Source of the DNA: Glandiceps talaboti
Lineage: Eukaryota > Hemichordata > Enteropneusta > Spengelidae
Direction of reading: 5' to 3'
Assembly: GCF_964340395.1 (NCBI RefSeq)
Contig: NC_135562.1
Span: forward strand, 750,001-787,500
Length of the DNA stretch: 37,500 bases
The translations under genes were made by a program, and so were the position numbers. This document shows, piece by piece, positions 11,450 through 23,935 of the stretch. Under the pieces are notes generated by a model that did not search any database, was not told the origin of the DNA, and was given only the letters and a program-made list of their open reading frames with translations. The stretch's first letter is position 1, and each line of letters starts with the position of its first letter.

Positions 11450-13378
11450 TGACAACAAGTCTATATACCAATGTTTGCTGAAAATAATGAAATTGAAATT
11501 CCTTTGCACAATTTCACAATCATTGTATAAAATGTAGAAAATCCAAAGCTGACTATGTATGATTTTCTTGACTTGACATTTCAGATTTCAAACCAAGACA
11601 AGACCAGGTCATTCCTTTACAGAGCAAACCAATCACATCAAGGGTTTTCCAAAGACCTTTGTGGTCTGTTTGACCTATGATTTCTTGCAGCTAACAATAC
11701 ATTTCTTTGTTACATAAAGTCCTCACGACTCCATGATTATTCCTGAAGAGAACATCAATATCACTCTTATAATTTAACTATGACAGTAGTACAAGGAGTA
11801 GACAGCAAAGACAAGTTAGTCACCCTGTGACCTATGACATACCATCTTCACTTTTATTGCAGGCTACCACAAACAAGTCTATACACACTAAATCACAACA
11901 GAACAAGTCAATTTCAGTCTTTCAATTTCACAGGGAAAATGTCCCAGTACACACTAACACAGAAAAGTCATCACAAAACACTCACTTTTGTATCAGATTT
12001 ACAAGACAACATGATTAATTCTAATCCAGTAAGTTGATGTACAGCATATACATACGGAGAAATTTGTTAGTCAAGTCTTAGCAGAACAAAATATTGATCA
12101 TATGTAATCATTGAGGCTCCACTGTAAAATTAAACTTACATATACATATATATGCCTGGGATAGAATAAGTCACTTTTGTCTCAATTTCTTCACAGGCCC
12201 AAACTTACAGCAACATATAAACATCACTATAGTACATTAAATTTCATGTCAGTCTTGACAAATCTATCAATGACAAACCACAACATGAGAGAAACAAGCC
12301 TTTCAATTTCATAAATGACATGTTATGAAACAAATGTGATCAATCCATCCCTAGAAAACAAGAACAGAGACAGACACCAACCACTTTCTGTGATTAAAAA
12401 TGTATTTACACAAAACTGTGCATGTGTACATGAATACCAATGCAGGCACCACCAGCCTCCTTCACTCTCAGTTGAGATGTTCACCCTTCGACTCTAACAA
12501 AACAAGGTATTCAGATGTCAACCAAAAGGTTAAAGGTCAATGCAGGATTCTTATTGACGGCCTTTCAGCATTCTCATCAGTTATTCCACAGCCAATGCTT
12601 CACACACTGCATATGACATACACCTACTAGATGTCCATACCTCAGGCAAAGCATTGGATTAGTGACAATACCTACTAGCCAGCAGATTATTCACTATGCA
12701 TATATCTCCTTATCATGTCTACACTGCTATTTGCAGACTTAAATTGCAAATATGTGCTAAAACTGCTTGGGGAAAATCACTATATTTTGATGAAGCGCCA
12801 GCAGGTGCCTCCTTCCTTGCAGCTCAGAAAAGATACTTAATACATTGATACAATTTATTGCACAGTGAGAGGCCTAAAAATAGACATGTTTGTCCTTGGG
12901 TTCATATCATTAGGAAAACAAGCTTTGAATGTTAATACCCATTATGGGTGGCTTTTTCAATAAATATGAATGATGCCATTGCTGGCTCATTGGTCAAATT
13001 TCAATAATGGGTATGACAAATTTACATATTGAAAAAAAATATACAGCAATTGTCTAATAATTCTTTAACATTTATAACAAAGCAGCTGCACAATTCTATA
13101 TTGCATATTTGGAAGCTCCTGATACATCTGTGACTAGTTTTAATAATGTGTTATATGTAGGGATGATAGGACTTTGATGGACTGAGTTGGCAACTATGAA
13201 TCCATAGAAATCTAATGTAGTTTCACACATTACTATATACATTTTGATAACATCAATCTTTGAATTTAAAATTTGACATATTTACTGACAATTCTGAACT
13301 GCTTAATTCTAGAATTATACATGGTACAGTGCATTGGAATTCTTTCATTGATTGATGACACCATTTATAACAGTTATT

Positions 13379-13603
13379 GATTTATGATAGCAATACCCTA
13401 AACTTACATGTAACATCAGTCCATCTATTTATGATAGCAATACCCTAAACTTACATGTAACATCAGTCCATCTATTTATGATGCAATATCTTAAACTTAC
13501 ATGTAACATCAGTCAATCCATTTATGATAGCAATACCCTAAACTTAACATCAGTCAATCCAGTTATAATAGCAATGCCCTAAACTTACAGAAGTCCATCC
13601 ATC
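13379..13603. repeat. 47-bp tandem array, about 5 copies
   Basis: The unit begins ATTTATGATAGCAATACCCT and continues AAACTTACATGTAACATCAG. Copies 3 to 5 carry deletions. The array abuts the 20-bp minisatellite at 13689. Confidence 0.85.
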
Positions 13604-13688
13604 AGTTTTTGAGCTTACATTTTAGCACAAGTGTACAGAATCCTTACAATTTCCACCTCCACTCAGACCACAGAGAACACAACACATT

Positions 13689-14050
13689 GGTGGTTTACAA
13701 ACCACATGGCGGTTTACAGACCACATTGGCAGTTTACAGACCACGTTGGTGGTTTACAGACCACATTGGAGGTTTACAGACCACGTTGGTGGTTTACAGA
13801 CCACATTGGCAGTTTACAGACCACGTTGGCAGTTTACAGACCACATTGGCAGTTTACAGACCACGTTGGCAGTTTACAGACCACATTGGCAGTTTACAGA
13901 CCACGCTGGCGGTTTACAGACCACGTTGGTGGTTTACAGACCACGTTGGCGGTTTACAGACCACGTTGGCGGTTTACAGACCACATTGGCAGTTTACAGA
14001 CCATGTTGGTGGTTTACAGACCACATTGGTGGTTTACAGACCATGTTGGC
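13689..14050. repeat. 20-bp minisatellite, about 18 copies
   Basis: The unit is GGCGGTTTACAGACCACGTT in its CpG-rich form. The period is exactly 20 bp, so all three plus frames stay open, giving false 150-186 residue proteins with a 20-residue repeat. Variation is nearly confined to two dinucleotides, each appearing as CG, CA or TG. Units with GTGG form a 5-bp stem, GTGGT/ACCAC, around TTACAG. A 40-bp dimer pattern is visible at 13801-13900. Confidence 0.97.
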
Positions 14051-14909
14051 ATCCAGACTAATGTCTATGATGTACTTGAAACAGCTTTGTTGTATCACTA
14101 CATATTTTGCTAAGCTTCCAAAACTCAAATTTGCCACTTTACTCTTACATTCCACCCTTGAAAACAAAATAACATATTTACATAACAAATGTATTGTTAA
14201 TATGCAAATTTATTCAAAACAACCTGCCCTTGCTTCAACCCTGCAGATGCAAATACACTGTTCTCTCCAGAACACAATGATGCGAGTTACAAGAAATTTT
14301 GTATGACAACAAAAAAGATTGTCATATTTTCACAAAATCCTAGGATGAAACCTAACACTCAAGGAAAGAAACCTGAAGTGTAATATTAATACAACCACTG
14401 CCCAAAGACTTGTCATCTTGCAATCTAGAGCTAACCAAACAGCAACATGTTTTAAATCAAAATTTTGTAGTTTGGACAGCTTGAGATAGTATAAGACAGT
14501 AGTAAAACAGTGACAACTCTCTGGACTGCAACCACTCTTGAGATATTGTAGTGACTGTTCTTCCACTTAGCTGTACTGCAAACCATACATAATCTAAGCC
14601 CAAGTGTTTCATCAAGATTAGACAACTAGTCCTGTTGATTGATGCATTGATAATAAGTACCTGGCTGCTGTTCAATTGACATTTAAAACAGTCAAAATGG
14701 AATGATGTTTACGGCTGAAAGAGAAACCTTTTAACAGCAATCGTGTCTCTTTTTTTAAATGCCATCAGCTTTCATTTCAAATGACAAAAGTGTTCAGGTA
14801 CCATAGCTTCATTTCCATAACAATTGTGGGTTTATTACCATTTGAACAATCAAAAGGTTGGCACTTTCATATAAATTCAACCTTTGACCTAGCGGTTTTC
14901 AGGTGAATT

Positions 14910-14922
14910 TGACCTCTGACCT
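14910..14922 (-). promoter_or_regulatory. Perfect DR1 nuclear-receptor site
   Basis: TGACCTCTGACCT on the plus strand reads AGGTCA-G-AGGTCA on the minus strand, a direct repeat with 1-bp spacing, the consensus for RXR/HNF4/COUP-type receptors. A TTTGACCT half site lies about 25 bp to the left. Binding is inferred. Confidence 0.4.
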
Positions 14923-15483
14923 TTATCAATCATTTGCCTTTGATTATTGCAGTCATGGTTTGCTTAGTTTATGTTTGCACTTCTTCCAGACTTTGTATAT
15001 GTAAGGTTAACAGACTTACTTATGGATTGAAATAGGACACACCCACCCTCAACATTTCTACTATGCCAATACAGTGATTTAAAAAGTTCACCGGGGTCAC
15101 GAACATAGCCTGGAAAGTTTACACAGGGTAGTGAACTCTATTTAACATATTGAGAAATCTGTATATGTTATTAGAGAAAAGGTACATGTAATGTAAATCT
15201 CACTTTAGACTTAGATTACTTGTATGTAGCACTCAGTTTATTGCAATCAACAACTGACATTCTCAACACACTACATGTACATACATGTACAAGCCATTTA
15301 GATAAAGTGTATTTCTGAATCTGGCCCCAGCAAACTTTATGCCAATATGTATTCTACATGTATATCACCTTATCAACATTACCATGACAACATTTCGATT
15401 AATATGCTTCACAGATATCAAATGTGAAAGCGTTCATTTCGATGCGTAGGAGTTATGTAATTTTCTAAATGGAGAGATTACTC

Positions 15484-15803
15484 ATTTGATATCTAGCTCT
15501 ACACAATTTACTACATATCATATTTAATATCTAGATCTACACAATTTACTACGTATCATATTTAATATCTAGCTCTACACAATTTACTACATCATATCAT
15601 ATTTAATATCTAGCACTACACAATTTACTACATCATATCATATTTAATATTTAGCTCTACACAATTTACATCATATCATATTTAATATCTAGCACTACAC
15701 AATTTACTACATCATATCATATTTAATATCTAGCACTACACAATTTACTACATCATATCATATTTAATATCTAGCACTACACAATTTACTACATCATATC
15801 ATA
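15484..15803. repeat. 36-41-bp tandem array, about 8 copies
   Basis: The unit reads ATTTAATATCTAGCACTACA then CAATTTACTACATCATATCA. Early units are shorter (38 bp) with CTCTACA or ATCTACA; later ones are 41 bp with CACTACA. Strongly AT-rich and prone to unwinding. Confidence 0.9.
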
Positions 15804-16131
15804 GTGCATCTTTGCTCTTTTTTCGATGAAAAATTCACCAATGTTATACACATGATAGTTTTTTGATAAAGTAATTTTGTAAAATAGTTGTCATTACCTA
15901 TTCAGAAAATGTCTTCATGTTTCAACATCAGTAACTTTGTTGCTATGATTACATCACTACCTTCATCAATACATTATCAATGTGGATACTTCAATTCACA
16001 TCAGTAACCATGATCTAATAACTGCAAGTAACTGTCAGCCTTCATTATACTTTTTACCACACATATTTACATCAGTGCACACTTGTTCCAATGATCAGAC
16101 CTGGGTTTGAATTTAACTTTTGGGCTTGGTA

Positions 16132-16275
16132 GTCAAATTTAGCCATGCGAACTGTTCCAGCTACAATTTTCCACTGATTTCCATCGGCCTAACGAACTAC
16201 CGCATTATTGATTTGATAGGTTAGACACAATGTTTGGTAGACTATATGCCCAAGACTACTGCTAACTTTGAGCAC
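16132..16275. repeat. Dispersed repeat, family E, copy 2
   Basis: It shares GGGCTTGGTAGTCAAATTTA, CAGCTACAATTTTCCACT, TTTCCATCGG and AATGTTTGGTAG with 10792-10949 in the same order and orientation. GGGTTTGAATTT just upstream (16113) faintly resembles a pol III B box, so a SINE origin is possible but not shown. Confidence 0.65.
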
Positions 16276-16840
16276 TGGATCCTTACATTGACTCTCTACA
16301 TATACATTCAGTTGCAAGATGTTCATATCAGGACCTGCGAGACAAACACACACCTACTATTCCTACAGTTCAACACGAGCTTGCTGTACATATATCTTCT
16401 CTTAGAGTAAATGGACCATACTGTAATATACATAATATTATGTCCCTATAGTCTTATATTTTATCATCTTGTCAGACAGTAATATCATTATTGAAATAGT
16501 CATATTATATATCTACAACATTGATTATGATACACAAACATTTGGTATCTGTTAGTGCCATATTCACATGGGGTGACCAATACAATAGAGTTATTCAAAA
16601 ATATGTTACACTGTATGTCCTAATCTGATTAAAATCCGATGTATTGTACACTTCACGATTTCTTTTTGGCTGTTACGTTTATTGTCGTTTGTTCTTAAAA
16701 ACATTCTACACATGAATTTTAATCTATTACCCAATCAAAGAATGTTTTTGAAATTCTAATACTGTAAACCTAGATATATTCAACGCTACAAAATTTTGCA
16801 ATTTTACAGTCTTCAGCTACGTTCTCAAAGACTAATTTTT

Positions 16841-17224
16841 ACTAATTACCAGACTGGTACATTAGCCCCATCTACACGGCACTAAAAATCTTATCTGAGC
16901 CGAGGTAGGATTCAGGATAGTTTGAAGCCCGTGTAAACACAAACACGTCCTGAAACCGTCCTGAAACTGTCCTGACTTCGTCCTGTGTTCTGTCGGTCAG
17001 GACGGAACGCGAGGCATCTATGCTGTAACCTTCCTATGTGTAGACACAAATCTATCCTACCTCAGGTAGGACTTGGGACTGCCTCAGGTAGGACGACCTA
17101 CGTGTAGATGGGGCTAGTGTGTTCATATACAAGAAGGCATTTTAGTCACTACTTATTTTTACTAATTACCAGACTGGTACATTGTGTTCATATACAAGAA
17201 GGCATTTTAGTCACTACTTATTTT
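16841..17224. repeat. 65-bp tandem duplication, one copy interrupted by element B
   Basis: Copy 1 is 16841-16863 plus 17119-17160; copy 2 is 17161-17224. With the insert removed, the copies agree at 64 of 64 positions compared by eye. Confidence 0.85.
16864..17115. mobile_element. Inverted-repeat element, family B (MITE-like), 252 bp
   Basis: AGCCCCATCTACACG at the left end is mirrored exactly by CGTGTAGATGGGGCT at the right end. The interior is GC-richer than its surroundings and holds GTCCTGA-type direct repeats and CTACCTCAGGTAGGAC palindromes, with no transposase frame. Flanks are ATT and AGT, compatible with a mutated 3-bp target duplication as in PIF/Harbinger elements, though this class is inferred. 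The uninterrupted site is present 65 bp away at 17161. Confidence 0.75.
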
Positions 17225-18455
17225 CACATTTTTGTTTTTCAATGAAATAAGTGTAAATGATTGGCAAAACTTTCCAGGTTCAAAGTTTTCAGATTCAGAA
17301 ACATCTATGACACATGTTCAACTTTAACTTTAATTGCAGCCAGGGCATATCTTGAAGCTATGATACTGTTTGATACAAGTTACAAACATGTACCGATACA
17401 GCTGTTCTATGATAAGGATTTAATTGAAATACTGCTACCAATCTATAAGTGCCCACAAGAATGAAAGTCACATTTCTAAGCTGACCTTTGAACCTTCAGT
17501 CTATTTATTACTTGGAATATAACACCATCTGGTACAATTTAATATTCTTTGAATCAAAAGTAATGTGGAAACTTCTGATTTTTATTGCAACTACTTGGAA
17601 AACATTACACGAGACTGTAAGCCTCAAGACGGAGATATTTTAAATGATTACTAAAATGGCTTCATACTGATAAAAGTACAACATGCTAACACTCTAAAAT
17701 ATGAATTCATTACATGACTAAAGCACAAAACTATAAGTGTGACTAGTGTGGGGTTGCAGGATTCAGGCCAATATGCAGGTAATTTGGAGGCTGCAGGTCA
17801 ATTTGCAGCCACAAGTTGACTCGCAAAATAACGCTACTGCAAACCAGTCAGTAAAACCAGGCATTCCATTTCTAACACATACACATACACATACAAGGAA
17901 TTCTTTGAAAAGCACAATTTCTATAGAATTCACTACCATGACCTTACATATTATAGCTATACATGTAAACTTTACCTCTATTTAACGGTACAAAAATACA
18001 AAATGGCTGCCATATGACAGACAAAATTTTCCACAGCACGCAACCTTTTCAATTTGTAAATAAATAAATGAAACCGGAAGAGACGAGACTTTATCATACA
18101 CATAATCAGCTACAAAGAAAGGTGTAAAACTGAATAATTGTTAAATACCACAAATATTATATATCATATAATTATAAGAAATGAGAGATAATCAGATTCA
18201 CATTAGCTGATAATAGAAAGTTTTTATCCTTTTTAAATAAGTAATAAGCTGCCTAGTCTTGGTTTCATCTCTTTAACACCCACACAAGTTGACTAATAAC
18301 ACTCTCTCCTTTTTTATTATTTCAAATGATTAATTTTTTAGACAACAATGGCTTGCCTCAGACTAATTCAATGCAAGTACCATATGAGTCATACCAGCAA
18401 TATACAAATACTATTTTGTATTCATTGGGTCAACTATCTGAATCACTACAACCTT

Positions 18456-18468
18456 TGACCTATGACCT
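18456..18468 (-). promoter_or_regulatory. Second perfect DR1 nuclear-receptor site
   Basis: TGACCTATGACCT, the same direct repeat with A as spacer, preceded by ACCTT. Same orientation as the site at 14910. A near match, TGACCTATGACA, lies at 11828. Confidence 0.4.
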
Positions 18469-18835
18469 CCCAGGTTCTCACTCAACCTTTCTTTGCATAG
18501 TGGAAGCCATCCATCAAGTGAAAAACTAGAAATAACGACAATCAATCTAAATAACAATGTGTTCTTTTATTATGTAAATTTTAGGGGCACTACCATTACT
18601 TTCGAGGGAGAACACTAGACATCGATATATTTTTGATGCATGCAGTACAAATATAAACTCTACCTGCATTCATCTCGCTTCCAAGGGTTTCCCTCCAAAT
18701 TTAGGCATGTAGAGGAGACTGTCAATTTTCCCAGATTCATACCAATATCTTACCAGTATACCAGGGTCCTACTGTCTTTGCTTACACACAGCACAGACCA
18801 ATATTTTGGAATTATGTTAATCCTGCATATGTACA

Positions 18836-19246
18836 TTGTAAGATATGTCATGTTGTTCACCCTATCAGGCTTCTCAACCACTGTAAGATATGTTGTGTTG
18901 TTCAGCCCTATCAGATTCTCAACCACTGTAAGATATTTTTGTGTTGTTCAGCCCTATCAGACTTCTAAACCACTGTGAGATATGTCATGTTGTTCAGCCC
19001 TATCAGGCTTCTAAAACCACCGTAAGATATGTTGTGTTGTTCAGCCCTATCAGACTTCTCAACCACTGTAAGATATGTTGTGTTGTTCAGCTCTATCAGA
19101 CTTCTCAACCACTGTAAGATATGTTGTGTTGTTCAGCCCTATCAGACTTCTCAACCACTCTAAGATATGTTTGTGTTGTTCAGCCCTATAGACCACAGTA
19201 AGATATGTTGTGTTGTTCAGTCCTATCAGACTTCTCAACCACTGAG
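18836..19246. repeat. 46-bp tandem array, about 9 copies
   Basis: The unit reads CACTGTAAGATATGTTGTGT then TGTTCAGCCCTATCAGACTT and CTCAAC. Copies vary by single bases and small indels; one near 19185 lacks most of the TATCAGACTTCTCAAC part. An open minus-strand frame across it is a by-product. Confidence 0.93.
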
Positions 19247-21677
19247 TGAGTGCTGGCTCATAGCATGGCACGAATGTTGTATCTTACAGACTAGTGTACA
19301 AGTAGTTATACTAATTTAATGTATACAAGAATTCTCCATAATTTTCATAATAATTCTGTATAAATCAATTTGAATTATTCAACTTTCAACCATTTTTGTA
19401 ATGTCAGAGAGCATTGTCATTTGTTCATGCTACATAAATATTATACAGCTAGACTTCAATCCTATAATTTGTAACAGCCAGTGTTGTGTTTTCAGAGAAT
19501 GTGGCATTTGACCAGTAAAACATGGTCAAAATTGAACACAGGCGTTTAGGTGTCTACATACATGCCTCCTACATGTACATGACCTAAATTGTGTACTATG
19601 TGCATTCTTGGCTAATTATGAACATTTTAGAATAACAAAATATTTTAATGACCCTGACAAGTTCATTACAAGGTTCTCCAAGTTGATCAATTACATGGAT
19701 ATACTTGTGAGTCCATACTGTTTTGTATATACATACCCTTCTTCAGGTCAAGTCCATGTAAAAGACAGTGGTCAGGCAGGATTATGGATTTTATGCTTGT
19801 GAGCCCATACTGTTTTTATATGGGCCATTAAGCAGATGAAATCTACCACAGTTCATGGGCCATGTTATCAGAATTTCCCATCAATTTATGTTGAATTCAC
19901 CTTACACAAAACTAGATAATTTCATAAATTTCACTGTATACAGTATATATGTTACTTGAGATATTGAGTCTCTGAAAGTAAACCTTCATCTTAAAGACTA
20001 AATTTCCACTTACAGTAACTAAACTTTTCACTAAAATGTCTGGAATGAGGCCTATCTCCTCCAACCTCTCATGCATGTACATGACTAGAAGGACCATATG
20101 TCTGAGTGAAGTGGTTGCCATTTAGAAACCATACAACTCCACCATAATTACACTAATGAATCTCCCGAGGAAAATTCCAATTTTCCAGTAGAATACATTA
20201 GCAAAGTGGTGACCTGACTATAGGTTACCTCCCATCCTGTTTACAACACTTTCCTATTCACCTCAAAGGGAAAATGTACTCCATCCCACACACTGGCTGT
20301 TTGCCAATTTATTAACAATAGTAGTGAAAGTATTACCAGAGACTGTGTCCTTACTAAGGATGGCTTATTTTAAGGTTGATTAATTCATTCAAACTGTTAC
20401 AAGGATTAATTTATTAGAATAAACAGCCCATAATACACAACATGGACAAGTGCATAGATAGGTACAGTAGGTCAAAATCAATGACAGTTCAGCCAAACAT
20501 TGTACCAAGGTTCTTGACAAAAAAAATACTGAATTTACACTTTGCCATTTTAAGAGACTTCTCAATCCACTGCAAACATGTACCTGAATTTATTGAAAAC
20601 CTTAAAAACACTGACATTTTCAAGCAACTGCCTATGAGCATGATAATGTAGCTACTGAGAAATAGTTTAGAGAACTTTGATGTCTTTTCACTTAGTCTAC
20701 ATTTCCATTACATTTATTTTTGAATGCATATCATGATACTCCCAGTACTTTGCTGAGTCCCTGTAATTCTCACAGTAAAATTTACAATACTTTCCTACAC
20801 ATTTGAATGTATTTTTCAAAAGAAACATGACAGAAAGCATGAGAAATTCAGTATAGATTCCACCATTCCCAAACCATGAATAGAAACAATACATAGCATT
20901 CATCAAAGTAAAACACATGTAGACCCCTTTGTATGAACAAAACGTCATGTCAACATTCCTAGCCTACAAACCACAGTTGAGTTTATCCCCTTCAATACTG
21001 AAAACATTCCCGCCAAAATTGTTTGGACAAAATTCTTGTTTTATGTAAGTTTTTGGCATATATCAACTTCATTTTAGACTGGAATTAAAGAAATGTTACT
21101 TCCTGATAAAGTAATATTATTGTAATTATGAAAATATTCATATAAATTGGGTCCCCATATTATTTACAACTCGTCTCTAGTCATGAAAGGGTTATTGAAT
21201 ATCTGAGTTTATCATTCTAATACTCTGTACAAACTGACAATGTTTACTAACTGTGGCAATGTCTCGGCAACCACCTATGGATCACCTGTCACTACTTCAG
21301 GTGAATTTTCCAAGCACTCAACACTGCAATCAGTAGGGGGCCATATTGGATTTGTTGTATGACCATAGCATTCAAATACAAACGATACGAATTACATTTG
21401 TATTAAAGACAGATTTGTTCATAAACAATGTGCATTTGAATATTTCTATTTGGCAAAATTTCTATATCAATAGAACAAATTTGGGCTATATTACTAGTAC
21501 AGGAACTGTGGTTGCTGGTTGACATACTACTAAATTTGTGTATTTAAAATATGTATATACTGCACTACCTTCTCATAGAATTGTATACTATCATAATTTG
21601 ATGGAATATATTTCAAAATTGAGTCACTGTATTCTATTGATAAATTAAGTATTATCAACCCATTGGTGGTGAACATA

Positions 21678-21845
21678 TGACATGAAACTCTTGTAACAAG
21701 ATAAATGCGGCCGTCATTGAAGACACCAATATATATATCATCAATGTTTATCAGTCTAACATGTGACATGAAACTCTTGTGACAAGGTAAATGTAGCCGT
21801 CATTGAAGACACCAATATATATCATCAATGTTTATCAGTCTAACA
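21678..21845. repeat. 86-bp tandem duplication
   Basis: TGACATGAAACTCTTGT starts at 21678 and at 21764. Both copies contain GCCGTCATTGAAGACACC and end TTTATCAGTCTAAC. The AT run differs by one AT step. CGGCCG in copy 1 is TAGCCG in copy 2. Confidence 0.85.
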
Positions 21846-22818
21846 CTTTGTACAAACGGACAATGTTTAATTATTGGGGCAGTGACTCTACTCTAACTTC
21901 ATCATTCTAACACTGTACATACTGACAATATTTACTTACTGTAGCAGTGTCTGACATGTTGACTTAGAACACATAGCTTTACCATCAATTTATAATGACA
22001 TATAGGACAAGAACACTTTCATCTCCAACCGATATTGAATCAACGCATTCTTCTAAGTCCTCATCAAAATTTCAATGTTGATTTACTTTGGAATCTAGTC
22101 TTAAAAGACTGACTACAAAGTCATTTAGTTTGTAGTGCAACACAGGACAGCTGTTCTACTTCTGGTTAAGATTAATAGAATCTCTTGAATAACTGCATTG
22201 TACTCTTCTTTTTAGGATGTAAATAAAGTAAAGATATGACTGTAGGTGTGCACAACCTAAAATATATCCAATATTACGATTCCCATTCTGAGTGAAAAAG
22301 TTCTACTCCAAGTCAAACAATTAGAAGCGAATTCCTGGGATTTGCTTACATTTTTTGACTGAATAGTAGTTTTCACTCATTACTACATTGTATGAACCCA
22401 GAGTATATGGACATTTACATGTATTCTTGTACCATTCCCATGTTTTCTAACTCCTCACCACTCATTGAATGACCACAACTGAGTACTTTCACTTGTGTAC
22501 ATCACAGACACAGTGATCACAACTTCATCAAAATCAAAGTTTAAATTTACTATTTTATCATTTCATTGGACTTGTTTTAGTGTAGACAACAGACTTCAAT
22601 ATATGATTTCTCTGCTCTTAATAAATTTCCAGGAAACAGAAGTACAAAACTCACCCCAGAATAGAGGGCCCCTGATGATGAAAACAAGAGATGACCTTAT
22701 CACAATACATCTGAATACACTATTCACTTTTTCCTGCCATTGTAATAAACACTTTATAAAGTGACAGACTGTTCAAACATAGATAACAGAGCAAATTTTT
22801 ATCATAATTGTAGCATAT

Positions 22819-22945
22819 GTTGAGAACCAACCCTTTCATGACTTCCAATTTACTACATACATTTGTAATGTTTCATGTTTTTATAGAGCAGTTTGTTCTT
22901 ACTCCATTATGTTGAAAACCAACCCTTTCATGACTTCCAATTCAC
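22819..22945. repeat. 92-bp spaced direct repeat
   Basis: GTTGAGAACCAACCCTTTCA at 22819 recurs as GTTGAAAACCAACCCTTTCA at 22911, each followed by TGACTTCCAATT. The sequence between the repeated parts has diverged. Confidence 0.75.
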
Positions 22946-23798
22946 TTCATAATTATATATATGTTTTAATATGTCTTATTCCATTTTTCCCATTTCATGC
23001 GATGTCGTTTATTTAAATTCATGAATACACCTGTTCATCTCATTACAATGGCTTCATTGTAAGGGATGGGAATAGGAATAGATACATGTACACTAATTGT
23101 TGGCAAAACATGATTACCAAGTTAGGATGAAACCATGCATGATACTTTTGTATGATCTGACCTCAAATTGTATATATTTAGCATGGAATCCATACTAACT
23201 ATAATACATCTTATATCCTTAGTTTGTAGCCAGCATTGTTGCAATGCAAAGCAAGGCTACTTTCACATTTAATCATATCCATTAACAGTTCATGATCACT
23301 GAGTCACAACTAACCCTCTTGTGAAAAAAACCTAACAAGAACACTGTATCAAGGGTGGTAGGTAGTTCCAGTATTGTATGTGAGAATTACTGTACAACAG
23401 AATTACTATGAAATTGTTATAAACTGATACATGATTCCTGTCCTAAGTTGATGAGAAAACAATGATAATATTACTGAGTGTTTCTCTGCCTTATCTCTCT
23501 GCTTTGTCTTACTAAATTCTTGGCATTGTTTTTATATAGCAAATACTTTCATAAATGTATGTGACACACATACTACAACCTAAATACTACAGACCCATGT
23601 TTACATAACCTAATATAAACAACTATTTTATGTCTGTTTACTCTAATTTAATGTTCCATGTCTGACATCACATCAGTAAGTGACAATAAATAAAGCTGAA
23701 ATGAAAATGATTTTAACCCTGGCAAGTCAGTAAAACATATTGATATCAAATTTGAAAGCTATTACCAACTATAGTTTTGATGACAATAGCGGCTAAGC

Positions 23799-23935
23799 CC
23801 AGAGACTTGGCTATCGACATGTAACTCAACATATTGGCTCTACAAATGCTGTTCTCACTAACAACATAGCCAGGCCAGGCCAGGGAGCCAAGATTCCGGC
23901 AACAACATTGCCAAGCCAAATAACCAAGTCTCTGG
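23799..23935. mobile_element. Short inverted-repeat element, family C, copy 2
   Basis: CCAGAGACTTGG at the left is mirrored by CCAAGTCTCTGG at the right, a perfect 12-bp pair. The right end includes GCCAAGCCAAATAACCAAG, matching copy 1. The body contains GGCCAGGCCAGG. No obvious target duplication. Confidence 0.55.

Noticed and set aside
13609-14306. Plus-strand frames of 150-186 residues with VYRP/WQFTDH repeats
   Set aside because: They are translations of the 20-bp minisatellite in all three frames; no splice signals, no known family.
18836-19246. CRISPR-like regular repeat array
   Set aside because: The repeats are directly adjacent 46-bp units with no unique spacers, and the DNA is eukaryotic. 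The same holds for the 41- and 47-bp arrays.
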